A stretch of 64,000 nucleotides of DNA from contig CAJNDS010002001.1 in assembly GCA_905221605.1 (NCBI GenBank), forward strand, positions 547,001-611,000. Direction: 5' to 3'. Made by a program: the position numbers and the translations under genes. The DNA is from Symbiodinium natans (Eukaryota > Sar > Dinophyceae > Suessiales > Symbiodiniaceae). The notes under the pieces were generated by a model, which was not told where the DNA came from, did not search any database, and worked only from the letters and a program-made list of their open reading frames with translations. Positions 1 through 11,574 of this stretch are shown here, one piece after another (position 1 is the stretch's first letter; each line of letters opens with the position of its first letter).

Positions 1-3000
1 GCTTTGTTCTTGTCCGCCCCAGCAAAGAGAAGCAAATTCACAATCGAGAACTCGCCGTTCCTTTCTTAGGGTAGTTACACGGTCCTCTAAAAATGGAGAC
101 TTAATCCAGACTTCAGAACCCTGTAAAGAAGGTAAGGGGACCATATTAAGGGACCATGCAACGAAAGCAAGGGGCCGTATTAAGGGACCATGTAACGTCC
201 CTACACCCTAAAACCTTAAAAACCCTAAAACCTCCACCCTAAACCTACCATCGGGACTCTCTTCCAGCTCTACCCTTGTTCAGGCACTGGACACGGACCA
301 CAAGCCTTTTGGGGCTAAACCTAAAACCCTAAACCCTAAACCCTAAACCCTAAACCCTAAACCCTAAACCCTAAACCCTAAACCCTCATCTTGTTCCCCA
401 AGTCGCTCTGCAGCAAACCACAGGGGCGTCCTGCCATAGTCGTCCGCCTGGTTTGCGTCCACCGGCTCCTGGAGCGAAAGCTGTGGAAGCAGCAAGAACC
501 TCGGCAGGTTACCATATTCTCGGGTTTAGGGTTTAGGGTTTAGGGTTTAGGGTTTAGGGGGTAGGGCTACTTTACAAGGGGGCCTTGAACCTAGAAAAAG
601 GAAAAGGGCACCACTGGGCTACCAAGGAACTTCACGAACTCCCACTGGCACCTGGCACGAGCATAAGCTTGGGGACACAATGGTGGGTTAAGGGTTTAGG
701 GTTTAGGGTTTAGGATTTAGGGTTTAGGGTTTAGAACTTAGGGTTTAGGGTTTAGGGTTTAGGGTTTAGGGTTTAGGGTTTAGGGACACAATGGACCCTG
801 ACCTTGGGGACTGAACGAACCCTAACGGAGTTTATGCTTTGAATTACTGCATTACCTTGAACCGCATTACAAGACATGACCCCCAATTTTAGGGTTCATC
901 TTGTCCCAGAGAGAGGCGTGGGGAATAGGAAATTTGGGCTCATGGTCCCTAAACCCTGAACCCTAAACCCTAAAATCCTAAAATCCTAAACCCTAAACCC
1001 TCAAACCCCAAACCCATAAAAACCCTAAACCCTAAACCCTAAACCCTAAACCCTAAACCCTAAACCCTAAACCCCAAACCCATAAAAACCCTTAACCCCT
1101 AAACCCTAAGAGGGAGAGATGAGACTGCAGGTGCCAGGACATCCCAAAGGAGGATTTAAAAAAAAAAAAAAAACAGCAAGGAGAGCCGCAAGGGGTATGC
1201 GTTTAAGGTTTAAGGTTTAAGGTTTAGGGTTTAGGGTTTAGGGTTTAGGGTTCAGGGTTTAGGGTTTAGGGTTCAGGGTTTAGGGTCAGCTACCCCAAGG
1301 TCAGCTGCTGAGCATAAGGATCCAACGTGCGGCCAACGTGCAGCAGGAGTGTAAGTCAAAGAGCCCGACGCTACCCTAAACTTTACAAGCGCTCAGGGCT
1401 TCGGGGGTTATAATATAGGGATTAGGGCTTGGAACGGCGCTTGTCCCTGACGCTAGATCACGTCCCATGGTCAGTCCAAACTGTCGAATGGTTCCCATGT
1501 ACAAGGCTCCGTCTGCCTAGAGGAACCTGGAAAACCTTGACAAAAGGGCAATAGGGCCCTATAACTATAACAATACCCAAGAAGCGTGGCAACTTCCGGT
1601 AAGTATAAAGGATATTCTAAGTAGCCCATAACATGCAGTATCTGCATTTAGACATCAATTTCTTGCTCCCCGAACACAAGGCATGGCCCACCTGGCACAC
1701 GCGGTGAGCAAAGGCGTCTGTCCTCGATGGTCTGCTCTCTGGGGGTCGGCACCCAATAGGATCAGCAGCTCAGCTATTTTGACCCGGCCTCGTTCTGCCG
1801 ATAGCCAAACTGGCGTGCAACCATCGTCATCTGCATGACCAATGTCAGAATTGGCCTTGCGGTTTAGGGTTTAGGGTTTAGGGTTTAGGGTTTACAAGGT
1901 TTAGGGTTGCCATGGGTTGCCCCATGTCCGATTTTGCCTTGATCAGGAGCTGAACGGTATCCCAGTCTCCGTGGTAAGTGATCGCTGCGCTCAACGGCGT
2001 GGTTCCGTAGGCATTCACCAAATTCACATCCGCCCTCGCCTCTAGCAGTAGTCGCGCCACCTTGGGGGCCGAATGAACCCTAAACCCTTTAGCGTATATG
2101 GTTCATGTTGCCTTAGAAGGGATTATCGTAGTAGGGGTTCATGTTACCTTAGAAGGGATTATATTAGTATGGGTAGATGACCCCAATTTTGGGGTTCATT
2201 TGGTCTCCCAGGCACATCCACGTTGCCCCTTGACGCTGCCAGCCACAGCAGTGACGCGTGCGTCTCTGACAAGTTGTCCAGGTTCCTAGCTCATGGTTGG
2301 GATATCATTAAAAATTAAAATCTATATTCCTCATTTGGGATATCATTAAAAATTAAAATCTATATTCCTTATTGGGTTTGAGTACCCTTAAAAATATAAA
2401 ATGTTACCCAACTATGACAAAGGTTCGGGTCAAACTCTTCGAAGATGTCGTTGGGATCAACCGGCATCTGCAGAAATGCATCCACTGCGGCCACCGTGCC
2501 TGGATTGAAGGCTACGACTCACATGGCTGTGTAAGCTCTACAACCCTAAACCCTAAACCCTAAACCCTAAACCCTAAACTCTAAACCCTAAACCCTAAAC
2601 CCTAAACCCTAACCTCAAATGCAGCAGCAGCTTGCTCGAGTCCACAGATCAAAATGCCCCAACCCCGAAGCATCGGAGGTCAAACTCTTAAGCCCGTCGA
2701 ACCTTGGGGACCAAGTCAACCCTGTTAATTTGGGATCGTCTGCCCTCTACGACTCTACTCCCTACTAGGGTAATATGAGCCAAGAAACCCTTCTAGGGTT
2801 TCTCTAATCCCTACCAAGGGAAGATGAAAAACCACAAGCCCTTTTAGGGTTACTAAAATACCTAATTATTCAGGGAATATGAACCATGAACCCTTTTAGG
2901 GTTCGTTCATTCGGGCTTAGGGTTTACTTTTTCGGCTTTCGGGTCTAGGGTTTAGGGGCTAGGGTTTAGGGTTTAGGGCCAAGGGTTCATTCGGGCCCCC

Positions 3001-6000
3001 AAGGGTAGAAGCCCGGCCGCCATCATGCACGGCGGTCAGGACTCTTCTCTGGTCGGAAGGCTCCAGTGCCACGAAGTCCTTGGCTGCAAGAGCAGCTTAG
3101 CATGTCGGGGTTTAGGGTTTAGGGTTTAGGGTTTAGGGTTTAGGGTTTGGGTAACCCAGGGAAAAAGGGGGCTAAACTATATTGTTCCTAAAAACAGGGA
3201 AGCCCAAAAATCACAAAGATGAGCGGTTGGCTAAGAGAGTCGTCTTGCAGCTAGAAGGGAACGCCTTCCTTGCAGACCAAGTGAACCCTAAAAGGGGTTT
3301 TTGTTCGCATACCTGCAGTAAACCCCGGAAAAGTTGGAAGCCTTTTTAAGGACGAATGGTGCCGGGACTCCCTAATACTCTACTCTTAGGGATTGAGGCT
3401 GCTGAGTTTCCAACTTTTTGGCTGCTACGATAATAGCGAGCATGGGGGACATGCCCTAAACCCTAAACCCTAAACCCTAAACCCTAAACCCTAAACCCTA
3501 AACCCTAAACCCTAAACCCCCAATTTTAAGGTTCATTTGGTCCCCAAGTTGCTGCAGGCACCGAAAGCTTCCCATGCCAGTCGAAACGGTCACTGCTCTA
3601 AATTAGGGTCCCTTGTTGAGGCAACCCTAAACCCTAAACCCTAAACATTATAAGGCGGCCCCGAATATTTAGGGTATGCAAAAAGGGACCATGTTTTTGA
3701 GAACTGAGCATATTATGGCTTTCTCGACAGGTGGATTCCAAAGGGGGAAAGTACCTAAACAAACGTTGCCAAGCTAGAACCCCCCCCCCCCCCCCTAAAC
3801 CCACCCCCCACCCCCAAACCTGAAATCCCAAAACCTTCATCCCCCACAAGAAAGGAAAAAGAAAAACAAACAAGCCAAAAACCTTTTTAGGGTTTAGGGC
3901 TTGATTGTTGTGGGAGGCAAAGTCTAGCCCCGAACCCTTGAGCACCGCCAAAGAATCGAGCACCACGACGCTGAGCTCGATGGGTCCCTCATACAGTCGG
4001 CAGCGGCAGTCCTGCGAATCCTCCGCGTGTTTGCAACAAGGTGCTGACAAACGAGCTCTCTTAATACGGAATCTGCCACTTGAGGGCCTAAGTTACCCCC
4101 TAAACCCTAAACCCTAAACCCTAAAACCCTAAAACCCTAAAACCCTAAAACCCTAAAACCCTAAAACCCCCTAAAACCCTAAAACCTTCCAAGGGATGAG
4201 AGAATTAAGTGCCAGGCCCCAAGCGGCTCGTGGCGCCCAGAAAGCAATTTTCAGAGTTAGAGTTTAGGGTCTAGGGTTTAGGGAACCCTTGTAAGGGACC
4301 TTAGGAATACTTGGGGTTAGGGTGTCGGGTTTAGGGTTAGGGTTGGGGCTACTGAGATATATAGGGACTATATAAGGCATATATATATATAGGGGAATAA
4401 GACTAAGGGTCCGTTCTAGGGTTACCTCCCTTTACCCCTTGAGAATGAGAGAGGGTCTGTTCCGGGTAAGCCTAAACCCTGAAAGGGCCTTGGGTACCAA
4501 ACGAAGCTAGAAGGGTTCATGGTTCACAGTACATTCACAACCCTCAATTGCCCCTAAGCCCTAAACCCCAACCCTAAACCCCAACCCTAAGCCGCAAACC
4601 CTAAACCCTACACCATAAACACTAAATCCTAAACCCTAAACCAACCCTGAACCCTAAAGCCTAGACCCCAAACCACAAACCCTACCCCAACCTACGTGTT
4701 TCTCCCCCCCCCCCCCCTCGTCCGGCATCAGCTCACCCTCGTGCACTAGGCGGAGCCGGTAGATCGACATGCCTCCAGATCAGGAGCCTTCAACCCCCCT
4801 AAAATGGCCCAAAAAAACCCAAAAAAGACCGCAAAGGCCTTGAAAAGCCCCAAAAAGCTCTGGAACGCCCTAAAAAGCCCTAATCGTGAGAGAGCCCTAA
4901 AGCATTTAACAGCCCTAGTACCAAAAAAAGCCCCAAAAACCCTCTAGAGAACTCAATCCCTGAAACACAAAATAGAGCCTCGACCAACCTCTTGAGGTAG
5001 GTACATGGTCCCTTGCTATGGGCCCTTACAAGGGGACCCTACCCTGCGCAACTTTTAAGGCCCATACATCAAAACCCTCTCAAGGAGGTTAGGGACCATA
5101 TTCAAAAAACCCAAAACCCTAAACCCTCAACCCTAAACCTTCCCTGTAAGAACCCATTAAGCAGGGTAAGGGACGATCGGGCCCCTGTAACTACCCTTTA
5201 AAAAACCGAGGGCCCCAAATCCTCGATTCTCTTTCAAAGCCCCAAAGGCCCTGGAGCCCGCGGAAGCCTAGCCCCCAAAGATCTGAAGCAGCTACACATA
5301 CAGGGTTCAGGGTTCAGGGTTCAGGGGTTTAGGGGTTTAGGGGTTTAGGGGTTTAGGGGTTTAGGGGTTTAGGATTTAGGGTTTAGGGTTTAGGATTTAG
5401 GGTTTAGGGTTTAGGGTTTAGGATTTAGGGTTTAAGGTTTCGAAAGCCCTATAAGCCCCCCAAGCCCGACCGGGTGGGCCTGTGAAGGCCGGCAGTCGTA
5501 GCAAATGCTGCTTCAGCGCCTTGGGGGGTTAGGGGTTTGACCCTGCTTTGGAGTAGACCTTGAAAAACAACATATACTTTCTAGGCATAAGTAGCAATAG
5601 TAGTAACGCAGAAGCAAAAAATGTCAAACTATAGTACTCCAAAAAACAGCAAAGGCTTATGAATTGCAGTTGACAGGGTTCAGGGTGTAGCCTTTGGGGT
5701 TTAGGGTTTGGGTTTCTATGGAATTGCCCCAAACAGCAGAAACCTTACGAGCCTGTCGGCCCCCAGACCATAACAACTTGCCAGGGCAGCTTATGAACCA
5801 AACGCTCCATTCTTTGGGTCCCCCAAACGACCAGAACCCTGAACCCTAACCGGCCCTTACCCTTAAACCCTAAGCCCTTGCGGGTTTTGTTTTTGCACCC
5901 CTAAACCGTAGAAGCCCTGAACCTCATAAACCCTAAGCCCTATCAGCCCTCAACCTAGAAACCCACAGCGGAGACCCCAAAACCTTCTAAACCCCAAGCC

Positions 6001-6989
6001 GTAAACTCTAAACCCTGAACCCTAAACCCTAAGCCCCAAATTCTGAGCCCTAAGCCCTAAAACCTTAGCAGCAAAAACCCAACCCTAAATTCCAACCAAG
6101 CCCTTCCTAAACCCTAAACCCTGAACCCTAACCCGGCCCTAAACTCACAAAGAAGCGCCTTCACAGTTGATCCCAGCTCATTCCAGAGCTCTTCCACCTG
6201 GTCCTCGGACTGGTTTAGCGGGTGAATCTAAGGGTAGTTACATGGTCCCTGAGCATGAGCCCTCAAAAGGGTACCCCAAGCCCTAAACACTAAACCCTAA
6301 ACCCGAAACCCGAAACACTAACCCCTTATATACCCTACACAAACTAAGGGACTTCAGAACCCTTTAAAGGGAGATTTTTCAGGGTTCAGGGTTTGATTTT
6401 GCTTCTTGATCCTCGGGGACCAAATGAACCCTACAGGGTTTTAGTTCATGTACCTTAGTGGGGAGTTTGGTGGTGTGGGGTATATGACCCCCAATTTTAG
6501 GGTGAAGTTCACTTGGTCCCCAGGGTACATGAAGGAACGGCGTAGGGCTGAGGGTTTAAGGCTTCTATACAGGGCTGCTACAAAGTTCGATGGGGATGAC
6601 TTGGTGATTCTAGGGTTGAGGGCTTGTTGGGTGATGAGGGTTTGTTGGGAGAACCTAGGTCCACTTGTTCTGGAAGTATCCAGTCCCACGAGCCATTATG
6701 GGGTATCCAGGTCCATTGAAGTGCAGGTGCACCCTGCGGGCTACGGACTCAGAATTTAGGGTGGTGTGGGGACGCATGTATCCACAGTCCGCACCCCAGA
6801 ACCCTCTACAGAAGGAAGGGCACCATACTTTATTCGGGTGCCCTAAACCCCTAAACCCTCCCACGTTAAACCCTAAAGGCCAAGCCCTAAACGGCGTCTT
6901 TTCCTGAGAGCGGCCTCGCTGAGGGCAGCCACTTCCTCCCCAGAGACGCGAAGGATGCGCAGCACTGCCGGAGCTGCGTCACCAGGCAT
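1..6989 (-). CDS. Ubiquitin-like domain / ankyrin-repeat protein, 16+ exons, 3' end beyond window
   Basis: Exons read on the minus strand: 6933-6989 (ATG at 6989), 6159-6197, 5480-5519, 4720-4772, 3901-4020, 3560-3597, 3232-3268, 3029-3078, 2632-2702, 2427-2499, 2216-2285, 1938-2060, 1699-1855, 631-667, 407-499, 1-60. Phases are consistent throughout (1118 nt, 372 codons so far). The first five exons spell a ubiquitin-like fold, with pieces such as VLRILRVSGEEV, VEELWNELGSTVKALKQ and RLVHEGELMPD. From about residue 150 ankyrin repeats follow (GNVDVARLLLEARADVN, DDDGCTPVWLSAERGRVKIA, EFVKFLLL). Proteins of this layout are common in dinoflagellates and are thought to be protein-interaction scaffolds; the partner is unknown. 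Introns use GC, GT and GA donors, and most hold telomeric heptamers or inverted-repeat elements. The exons at 3560-3597, 3232-3268 and 3029-3078 are the least certain. The gene continues left of base 1. Confidence 0.8.
500..630 (-). mobile_element. Introner-like intron of gene A, TTGGTAGCCCA family
   Basis: GTTC is duplicated exactly. The element starts CTTGGTAGCCCAGTGG on the minus strand, as in the RCC1-like gene's introns; a TTTAGGG block (523-558, + strand) is near its other end. GT donor; splicing gives EFVKFLLLPQ. Confidence 0.82.
1856..1937 (-). other. 82-nt telomeric intron of gene A
   Basis: Donor GCAAAATCGG after LLIK, acceptor GCAAG before GCCAATTC; splicing gives QLLIKANSDIGHADDDG. 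The middle is almost all CCCTAAA (minus strand). The first 20 intron bases resemble the first 20 bases of the next exon (GACATGGG against GACATTGG), which may be an old diverged flanking duplication. Confidence 0.8.
2061..2215 (-). mobile_element. GGGACCAAATGAACCC-family element forming an intron of gene A
   Basis: Donor GTGC, acceptor CCCCCAAG before GTGG; splicing gives ASRGNVDVARLLLEA. The ends are inverted: GGAGACCAAATGAACCCC and GGGTTCATTCGGCCCCC. Other copies or pieces: 800-912, 2703-2998, 3285-3310, 6405-6525, 12385-12492, 35405-35528, 38553-38620, 53760-53785. The unit GTTCATGTTACCTTAGAAGG is tandemly doubled at 2101-2160. Confidence 0.75.
2286..2426 (-). mobile_element. Introner-like intron of gene A, TAGTTGGG family
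   Basis: GAAC is duplicated exactly. The minus strand runs GAAC-CTTTGTCATAGTTGGG ... CCCAACCATGAGCTAG-GAAC. GA donor, AG acceptor; splicing gives FDPNLDNLSE. A second copy of the same element, not in a resolved gene, is at about 28878-28983. A short internal tandem repeat (ATTAAAAATTAAAATC) is visible at 2309-2360. Confidence 0.85.
3598..3900 (-). other. Intron of gene A beginning with a telomere-like repeat
   Basis: After the exon end FASHNNQ the intron starts GCCCTAAACCCTAAA on the minus strand, so the GC donor is part of the repeat block. It also holds a C16 run on + (3780-3795). Confidence 0.65.
5520..6158 (-). mobile_element. Second intron of gene A, GCGC duplication
   Basis: GCGC occurs at both ends (donor GCGCTTCTT, acceptor CCAAG before GCGCTGAAG). 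Splicing gives STVKALKQHLLRLP. The interior is degenerate CCCTAAA-type sequence (5820-6140) plus a unique AT-richer stretch at 5535-5690. Confidence 0.75.
6198..6932 (-). mobile_element. First intron of gene A, GTGG duplication
   Basis: GTGG is present at both ends (donor GTGGCTGCC, acceptor AG before GTGGAAG). Splicing gives VSGEEVEELWNELG. The 735-nt intron contains a truncated GTAGTTACATGGTCC element (6228-6380) and a GACCAAATGAACCC-type element (6405-6525), so it is a nest of several insertions. Confidence 0.7.
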
Positions 6990-8137
6990 GGCTCGCGAGA
7001 GTTCCCCCAGGTAGTACTTGGAAACCCTAAACCCTAAACCCTAAACCCTAAACCCTAAACCCTAAACCCTAAACCCCAAATGGAGGATCAGGGGAGACTG
7101 AGTAAATGCTTGGCAGCCCCAGATGGGGTCCTCCTTCCCCCCCATCCTCCAAGCAGGGTTTGGGGTTGGGGGCTGACCTGTGACCCTACTTACCTACAGT
7201 TTTAAGGGGTTATACCTACTAAATCGGAGATACTTACTTTATTGAACTGTAGTATATAGGGTCCCAGTAGGGCTGGGGGTGGAGGACCCCAGACCCCTAA
7301 AAACCAAAACGAAGCGGGGCTTAGGGTTTCGGGTTTATAGGGTTTTGAGGGAAACGGCTCAGGGTCGTTGGGGGTTCAACGATTTGGTGAACAATTGGTG
7401 GCTTTTGTATGATGCGGCCCGTGTTTTTTTGTGTACGCGGTATGCAAGAAGGGGCCGTGGTTTAAGGAACTGGCCGGGGTTTAGGGATTTTGGGCGATTG
7501 CGCCCCGTCCGACCTACCCACTGGCTGGATCAAAAAAAATCAGGCGGGAAGAAGTAAAGTTAGCGGGAACCCTACACCCTAAACCCTAACCCTAAACCCT
7601 ACACCCTAAACCCTACAGTAAAGCCTAAAGCCTATGACCACTCAACCTCAGCCCTGTACCCACATGAGGCCTTAAGCACATATAGGATTAGGGGACCCTT
7701 GGGGATATAGACCCTCTGAATAAGGTCCCTTGTTAAGAGAGCCAGAAGAGGGTTAAGAAGGGGTTCCCTTTTAAGGGTCCCCCTTATCCGACCTAGGAAC
7801 ATAGCGCCGTAACATCCGTAAAGTCAGTCCACCTCGCACGCAACCGAGGCCCGGCCTCCCAACTCTGAACATTGTCCAGCGACAATACCACTGGTATACA
7901 GAAGATCCCATGGTGAAGGGCTTAGGGCTTAGGGCCCCTGTTGCCCTAAACCCTACACCCTAAACCCTAAACCCTAAACCCCAAACCCTAAACCCTAAAC
8001 CCTAAACCCTAACCCCCCCAAAACCCTCTAAAGGAGGTTAGGGACCATATTCAGAAACCCTAAACCCTAAACCCTAAACCCTAACCCCTAAACCCTAAAC
8101 CCTAAACCCTAAACCCTAAACCCCAAAACCCAAATTC

Positions 8138-8236
8138 AGGAAACAGAATAATCCTGAGCCAGGATTTTCTGTTTCGGGCGTCATACCTTCAGGGCCCAAA
8201 GCTGTCTTTGCAAAGACTACCTCAGAACCTGTGAGC
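8138..8236 (+). CDS. Candidate exon, unknown protein
   Basis: 33 open codons between two telomeric blocks, reading NNPEPGFSVSG, VIPSGPKAVFAK, TTSEPVS. The composition looks protein-like and unlike translated telomere repeat. The splice borders are not resolved and no family is recognised. Confidence 0.35.
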
Positions 8237-8567
8237 TGTTTAGGGTTTAGGGTTTAGGGTTTAGGGTGTGCCTACAAAACAAACTGAACCCATAAGGGCT
8301 CTCATGATCGTAACCTACAGAAGTGTAGGCTTTGTGGCCCTAGACCCGAAGCCCTTAACTTTTGAACCCTAAACCCTAAACCGTAAACCCGAAGCAATAG
8401 ACACCAAACACAAGGTGTGAACCCTAAACCCTAAACCCTAAGCCCTAAACCCTGAACCCTGAACCCTGAACCCTAAACCCTAAACCCTAAACCCTAAACC
8501 CTAAACCCTAAACCCTAAACCCTAAACCCTGAACCCTAAACCCTAAACCCTAAACCCCACACCAGCA

Positions 8568-8633
8568 CAGTCGATCCTGAGCCTTCACGGGGACGAGCCA
8601 TGCTGCGCTGGGAGGTCCCAGGATCTGCTCGAG
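8568..8633 (+). CDS. Candidate exon, unknown protein
   Basis: 22 open codons reading QSILSLHGDEPCCAGRSQ, with an AG upstream (CACCAG/CACAG) and a GT donor (GTTACC) after GAG. It could follow the exon at 8138-8236. Unknown family. Confidence 0.35.
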
Positions 8634-9663
8634 GTTACCTTGCTTTGAGAGGGTTTAGGGTTTAGGGTTTAGGGTTTAGGGTTTAGGGTTTAGGGTTGAG
8701 GGTTGAGGGTTGAGGGTTTAGGGTTTGGGCTTTAGCGTTTAGGGTTCAGGGGTTTAGGGTTTAGGGTTCAGGGGTTTAGGGTTTAGGGTTCAGGTGTTTA
8801 GAGTTTAGGGTTCAGGGGTTTAGGGTTTAGGTTCAGGGGTTGAGGGGGCGTAGGGGGCTTTGGGCGCTAGAGGGTTTAGAGGTTTGGGGTGTTAGGGTTT
8901 TGTGGCGGGTTTTCGGGTTGAGGGCCTAGAGTTTAAGGTTTAGTGTGTAGAATGGTTTAGGGTTTAGCGTTTAGGATTTAGGGTTTAGGGTTCAAGATTG
9001 AAGGGGTACTTTCGTGGCTCTGGCTTGTGCGGATTCTCTATGCTAGGGTCCCTGTTGTGGTTACCATGATAAGGCTGTCTCTAATATATAGGGTACCCCA
9101 AAGCGGGACCCGAAGTTAGAGAAGTGACCATATACGGTTCCTTCTAAAACGGATGAGTGTCCTTGTTGGGGGCCTTGAGTCTTTGAACGCTCCCGAAACC
9201 CTAAACCCTAAAGCGCCGACTGGCGCCGGAGGTTCTCCACCCCCCCGGCAAGCACAGTCGGGGGCCCCTTTACAGTTTGAGGGGTTTCAGGTTTAAGGTT
9301 GAGGGTTTAGGGTTTAGGGTTTAGGGTTGATGCCATGTGTCCCGGAGGGATCCTGTAGACAATGCAGTGAATCCCTACTCTGCACCTAACCCTAAAACGT
9401 AAACCCTAAACCCTGAAACCCTAAACCCTATACCCTAAACCCCTCAAAAGCGCTTGAGACTCTGCCCCCTCAACCCGAGACACCCCAAAACTCTAAACCC
9501 CTCAACCCCCAAACCCTAAAACCCAAACCTGAAAAATCCTGAGCCCCCACACCCTAAACCCTAAACCCTAAACTCCCGACCCCCGGTGGGCCAAGGGGCG
9601 AAGAGGCCCGAGGTTGAAAGGATTCGGACCTGCGCTGTCCAGCGCTCCCAGGGATGAACAGGG

Positions 9664-9881
9664 TAGGGTTTAGGGTTTAGGGTTTAGGGTTTAGGGTTTA
9701 GGGTTTAGGGTTTAGGGTTTAGGGTTTAGGGTTTAGGGTTTAGGGTTTAGGGTTTAGGGTTTAGGGTTTAGGGTTTAGGGTTTAGGGTTTAGGGTTTAGG
9801 GTTTATTGTTTAGGGTTTAGGGTTTAGGGTTTAGGGTTTAGGGTTTAGGGTTTAGGGTTTAGGGTTTAGGGTTTAGGGTTT
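9664..9881. repeat. Longest telomeric array in the window (TTTAGGG, about 31 units)
   Basis: Nearly perfect heptamers for about 218 bases with one variant unit (TTTATTG near 9804). It is uniform in orientation. Confidence 0.97.
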
Positions 9882-10444
9882 CGGTTTTCCGGTTTAGGGC
9901 TCAGGGCTTAGGGCTTTTTTTCTGGGGCTTGTGAAGCTTGTAGGGTTTGCAGGGCTTGTGAGGGCTTTTTGTTGAGCTTACAGGGTCTAGGTTTAGGGCT
10001 AATATGGTTCATAGGGTTTATAGATATGAGGTAAACAGGCTTTATAGGCCTCGTGGGGGCTTTCTCTGGGTTTATAGGGTCTAATTTTCGGGCTTATAGG
10101 GTTTACAGGGCTTCTAAAGGCTTTTGCTAGAAACAAGAATAAGGGCCTAAGCTGGGTCCTAGCCCTAAGCCCTAAACCCAATAAGGGCCCTCTACGAAGC
10201 GCATACTGTGGCTCCTAGTTACACGGCCTGTAGGGTCTAGAATTCGACACTGACCTTAAGCTGCACCTGAGTTTGGGGTTTCGGGCTTTAAGGTTGAGGG
10301 TTTAGGGTTTGGGGTTTAGGATTTAGGGTTTGGGGCTTAGGGTTTATAGGATTGAGGGTTTTTTTGGATTTGGGGTTTGGGGTTTAGGGGTGTTGGGCTT
10401 CCTTTGTCAATGAAGTAAGCACCCGCCCCCCCTTAAGGGCACAG

Positions 10445-10501
10445 GTGGGAGCTCGCGTCAGGGAATGTCGTGCACCCAAATTTCATCTGGACGATCTTCA
10501 G
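10445..10501 (+). CDS. Candidate exon, unknown protein
   Basis: 19 codons (VGARVRECRAPKFHLDDLQ) between an AG (ACAG) and a GC donor (GCCCAC). Another open plus-strand stretch lies at about 10893-10965 (VSLDSSIPRWFARAGRW). Together with 8138-8633 and 11042-11267 they suggest one or more plus-strand genes. Confidence 0.33.
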
Positions 10502-11041
10502 GCCCACAACCTAAACCCTAAATACCTAGGCCCTAGACCCAAGAGGTACCCCCCAAAAAAGGGTGTCGGTTTTGGGTTAAACGGGCTTGCCCTGGGTCCC
10601 AGACCCTTGACCGAAGCCTAAACCCGAAATGATGCAAAACGCTAGCCTGCATAGGCGCTCGGTGAGGCCCTTAGCCCAAGGCTGCTTGTGAAAACCTAAG
10701 CCCGACACCCCGTAAACCTTGCTTACCGTCCGTAGCCCTAAACCCTACAACCCCCGTTCGCCCGAAACTCTGAAAACCCTTAAACCTACAAACCCAAACC
10801 CCCTACCCTAAACCCTAAACCCTAAACCCTAAACCCTAAACCCTAAACCCTAAACCCTCAACCCTCAACCCTAAACCCTAAACCCTAAACTCTCATCCTT
10901 CAAGCTGTGAGCCTGGATAGCTCCATTCCACGCTGGTTCGCCCGCGCAGGGCGTTGGAAAGGCTGCCGGTAAAGAGGCACCCAAGGGCCACCTCATGGAA
11001 AACCCTCAACCCTAAACCCTAAACCCTAAACCCTAAACCCC

Positions 11042-11164
11042 ACATGGAAAGAATTAGAAGAGCCCATTTTACAGAAGTTCATCTCCTTACCAACTTGTAC
11101 CAAAATCTTCAATAGGCTGTATACATATCATGGAAATCCACAACTATTTCTCGCGTCTCTTTGA
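11042..11164 (+). CDS. Candidate terminal exon, unknown protein
   Basis: 40 open codons and TGA, containing EEPILQKFISLPTC and RLYTYHGNPQLFLASL. A second frame on the same strand is also open for about 25 codons, so the frame is not certain. This stretch is more AT-rich than most of the window. Confidence 0.3.
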   Translation, partial: TWKELEEPILQKFISLPTCTKIFNRLYTYHGNPQLFLASL

Positions 11165-11198
11165 GAATTGAGGCTCAGTTGCCTCCCGTCTGTTCAGG

Positions 11199-11267
11199 GT
11201 TCGAAACGCAACTCAGCTGGTCATCGCGACAAGAAGATGCCAGATGAGCGAGGCTCTTGGAAACAGC
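11199..11267 (+). CDS. Candidate exon, unknown protein
   Basis: 23 codons after CAG|G, reading VRNATQLVIATRRC and MSEALGNS. A telomeric block follows at once. No family recognised. Confidence 0.35.
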
Positions 11268-11574
11268 TCGGGTCTAGGGTTTAGGGTTTATACAAGGTTT
11301 AGGGTTTAGGGTTTAGGGTTTGGTCACAACAGCACCCAAAAAGAAGCCCACGGCTCAGGGTTTGCGATGGGGCTGAGATTTTGTGGGGACTCGGGGTTAT
11401 TGTTATCAGGTTCAAGTGGTGGTTCGCTACTGTTTGCTTAAGAGCCCGCCCCAAAAAAAACAAACTCACAAAAAGCTCTCCCTGACTAGGGTTTTAGGAA
11501 CCTCGAGTTTGATAACTTTCGCTTGGGGAGGTTCTTGGGGGTGCCGGTGCACATCGCGGACTTGTTACGTGCCG

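Noticed and set aside
672-802. Coding exon reading QGPLCP just upstream of AYARAR in gene A
   Set aside because: Its frame hits TAA in the telomeric block. Splicing from 1699 directly to 667 gives a better ankyrin join (TPLLTASYARARCQ).
2098-2289. Plus-strand ORF of 63 residues
   Set aside because: It overlaps an intron and the 2216-2285 exon of the minus-strand ankyrin gene, and its repeats come from the duplicated element unit.
7279-7557. 92-residue plus-strand ORF
   Set aside because: Its composition partly derives from telomere-like GGTTTAGG sequence and no domain is visible. It may be chance.
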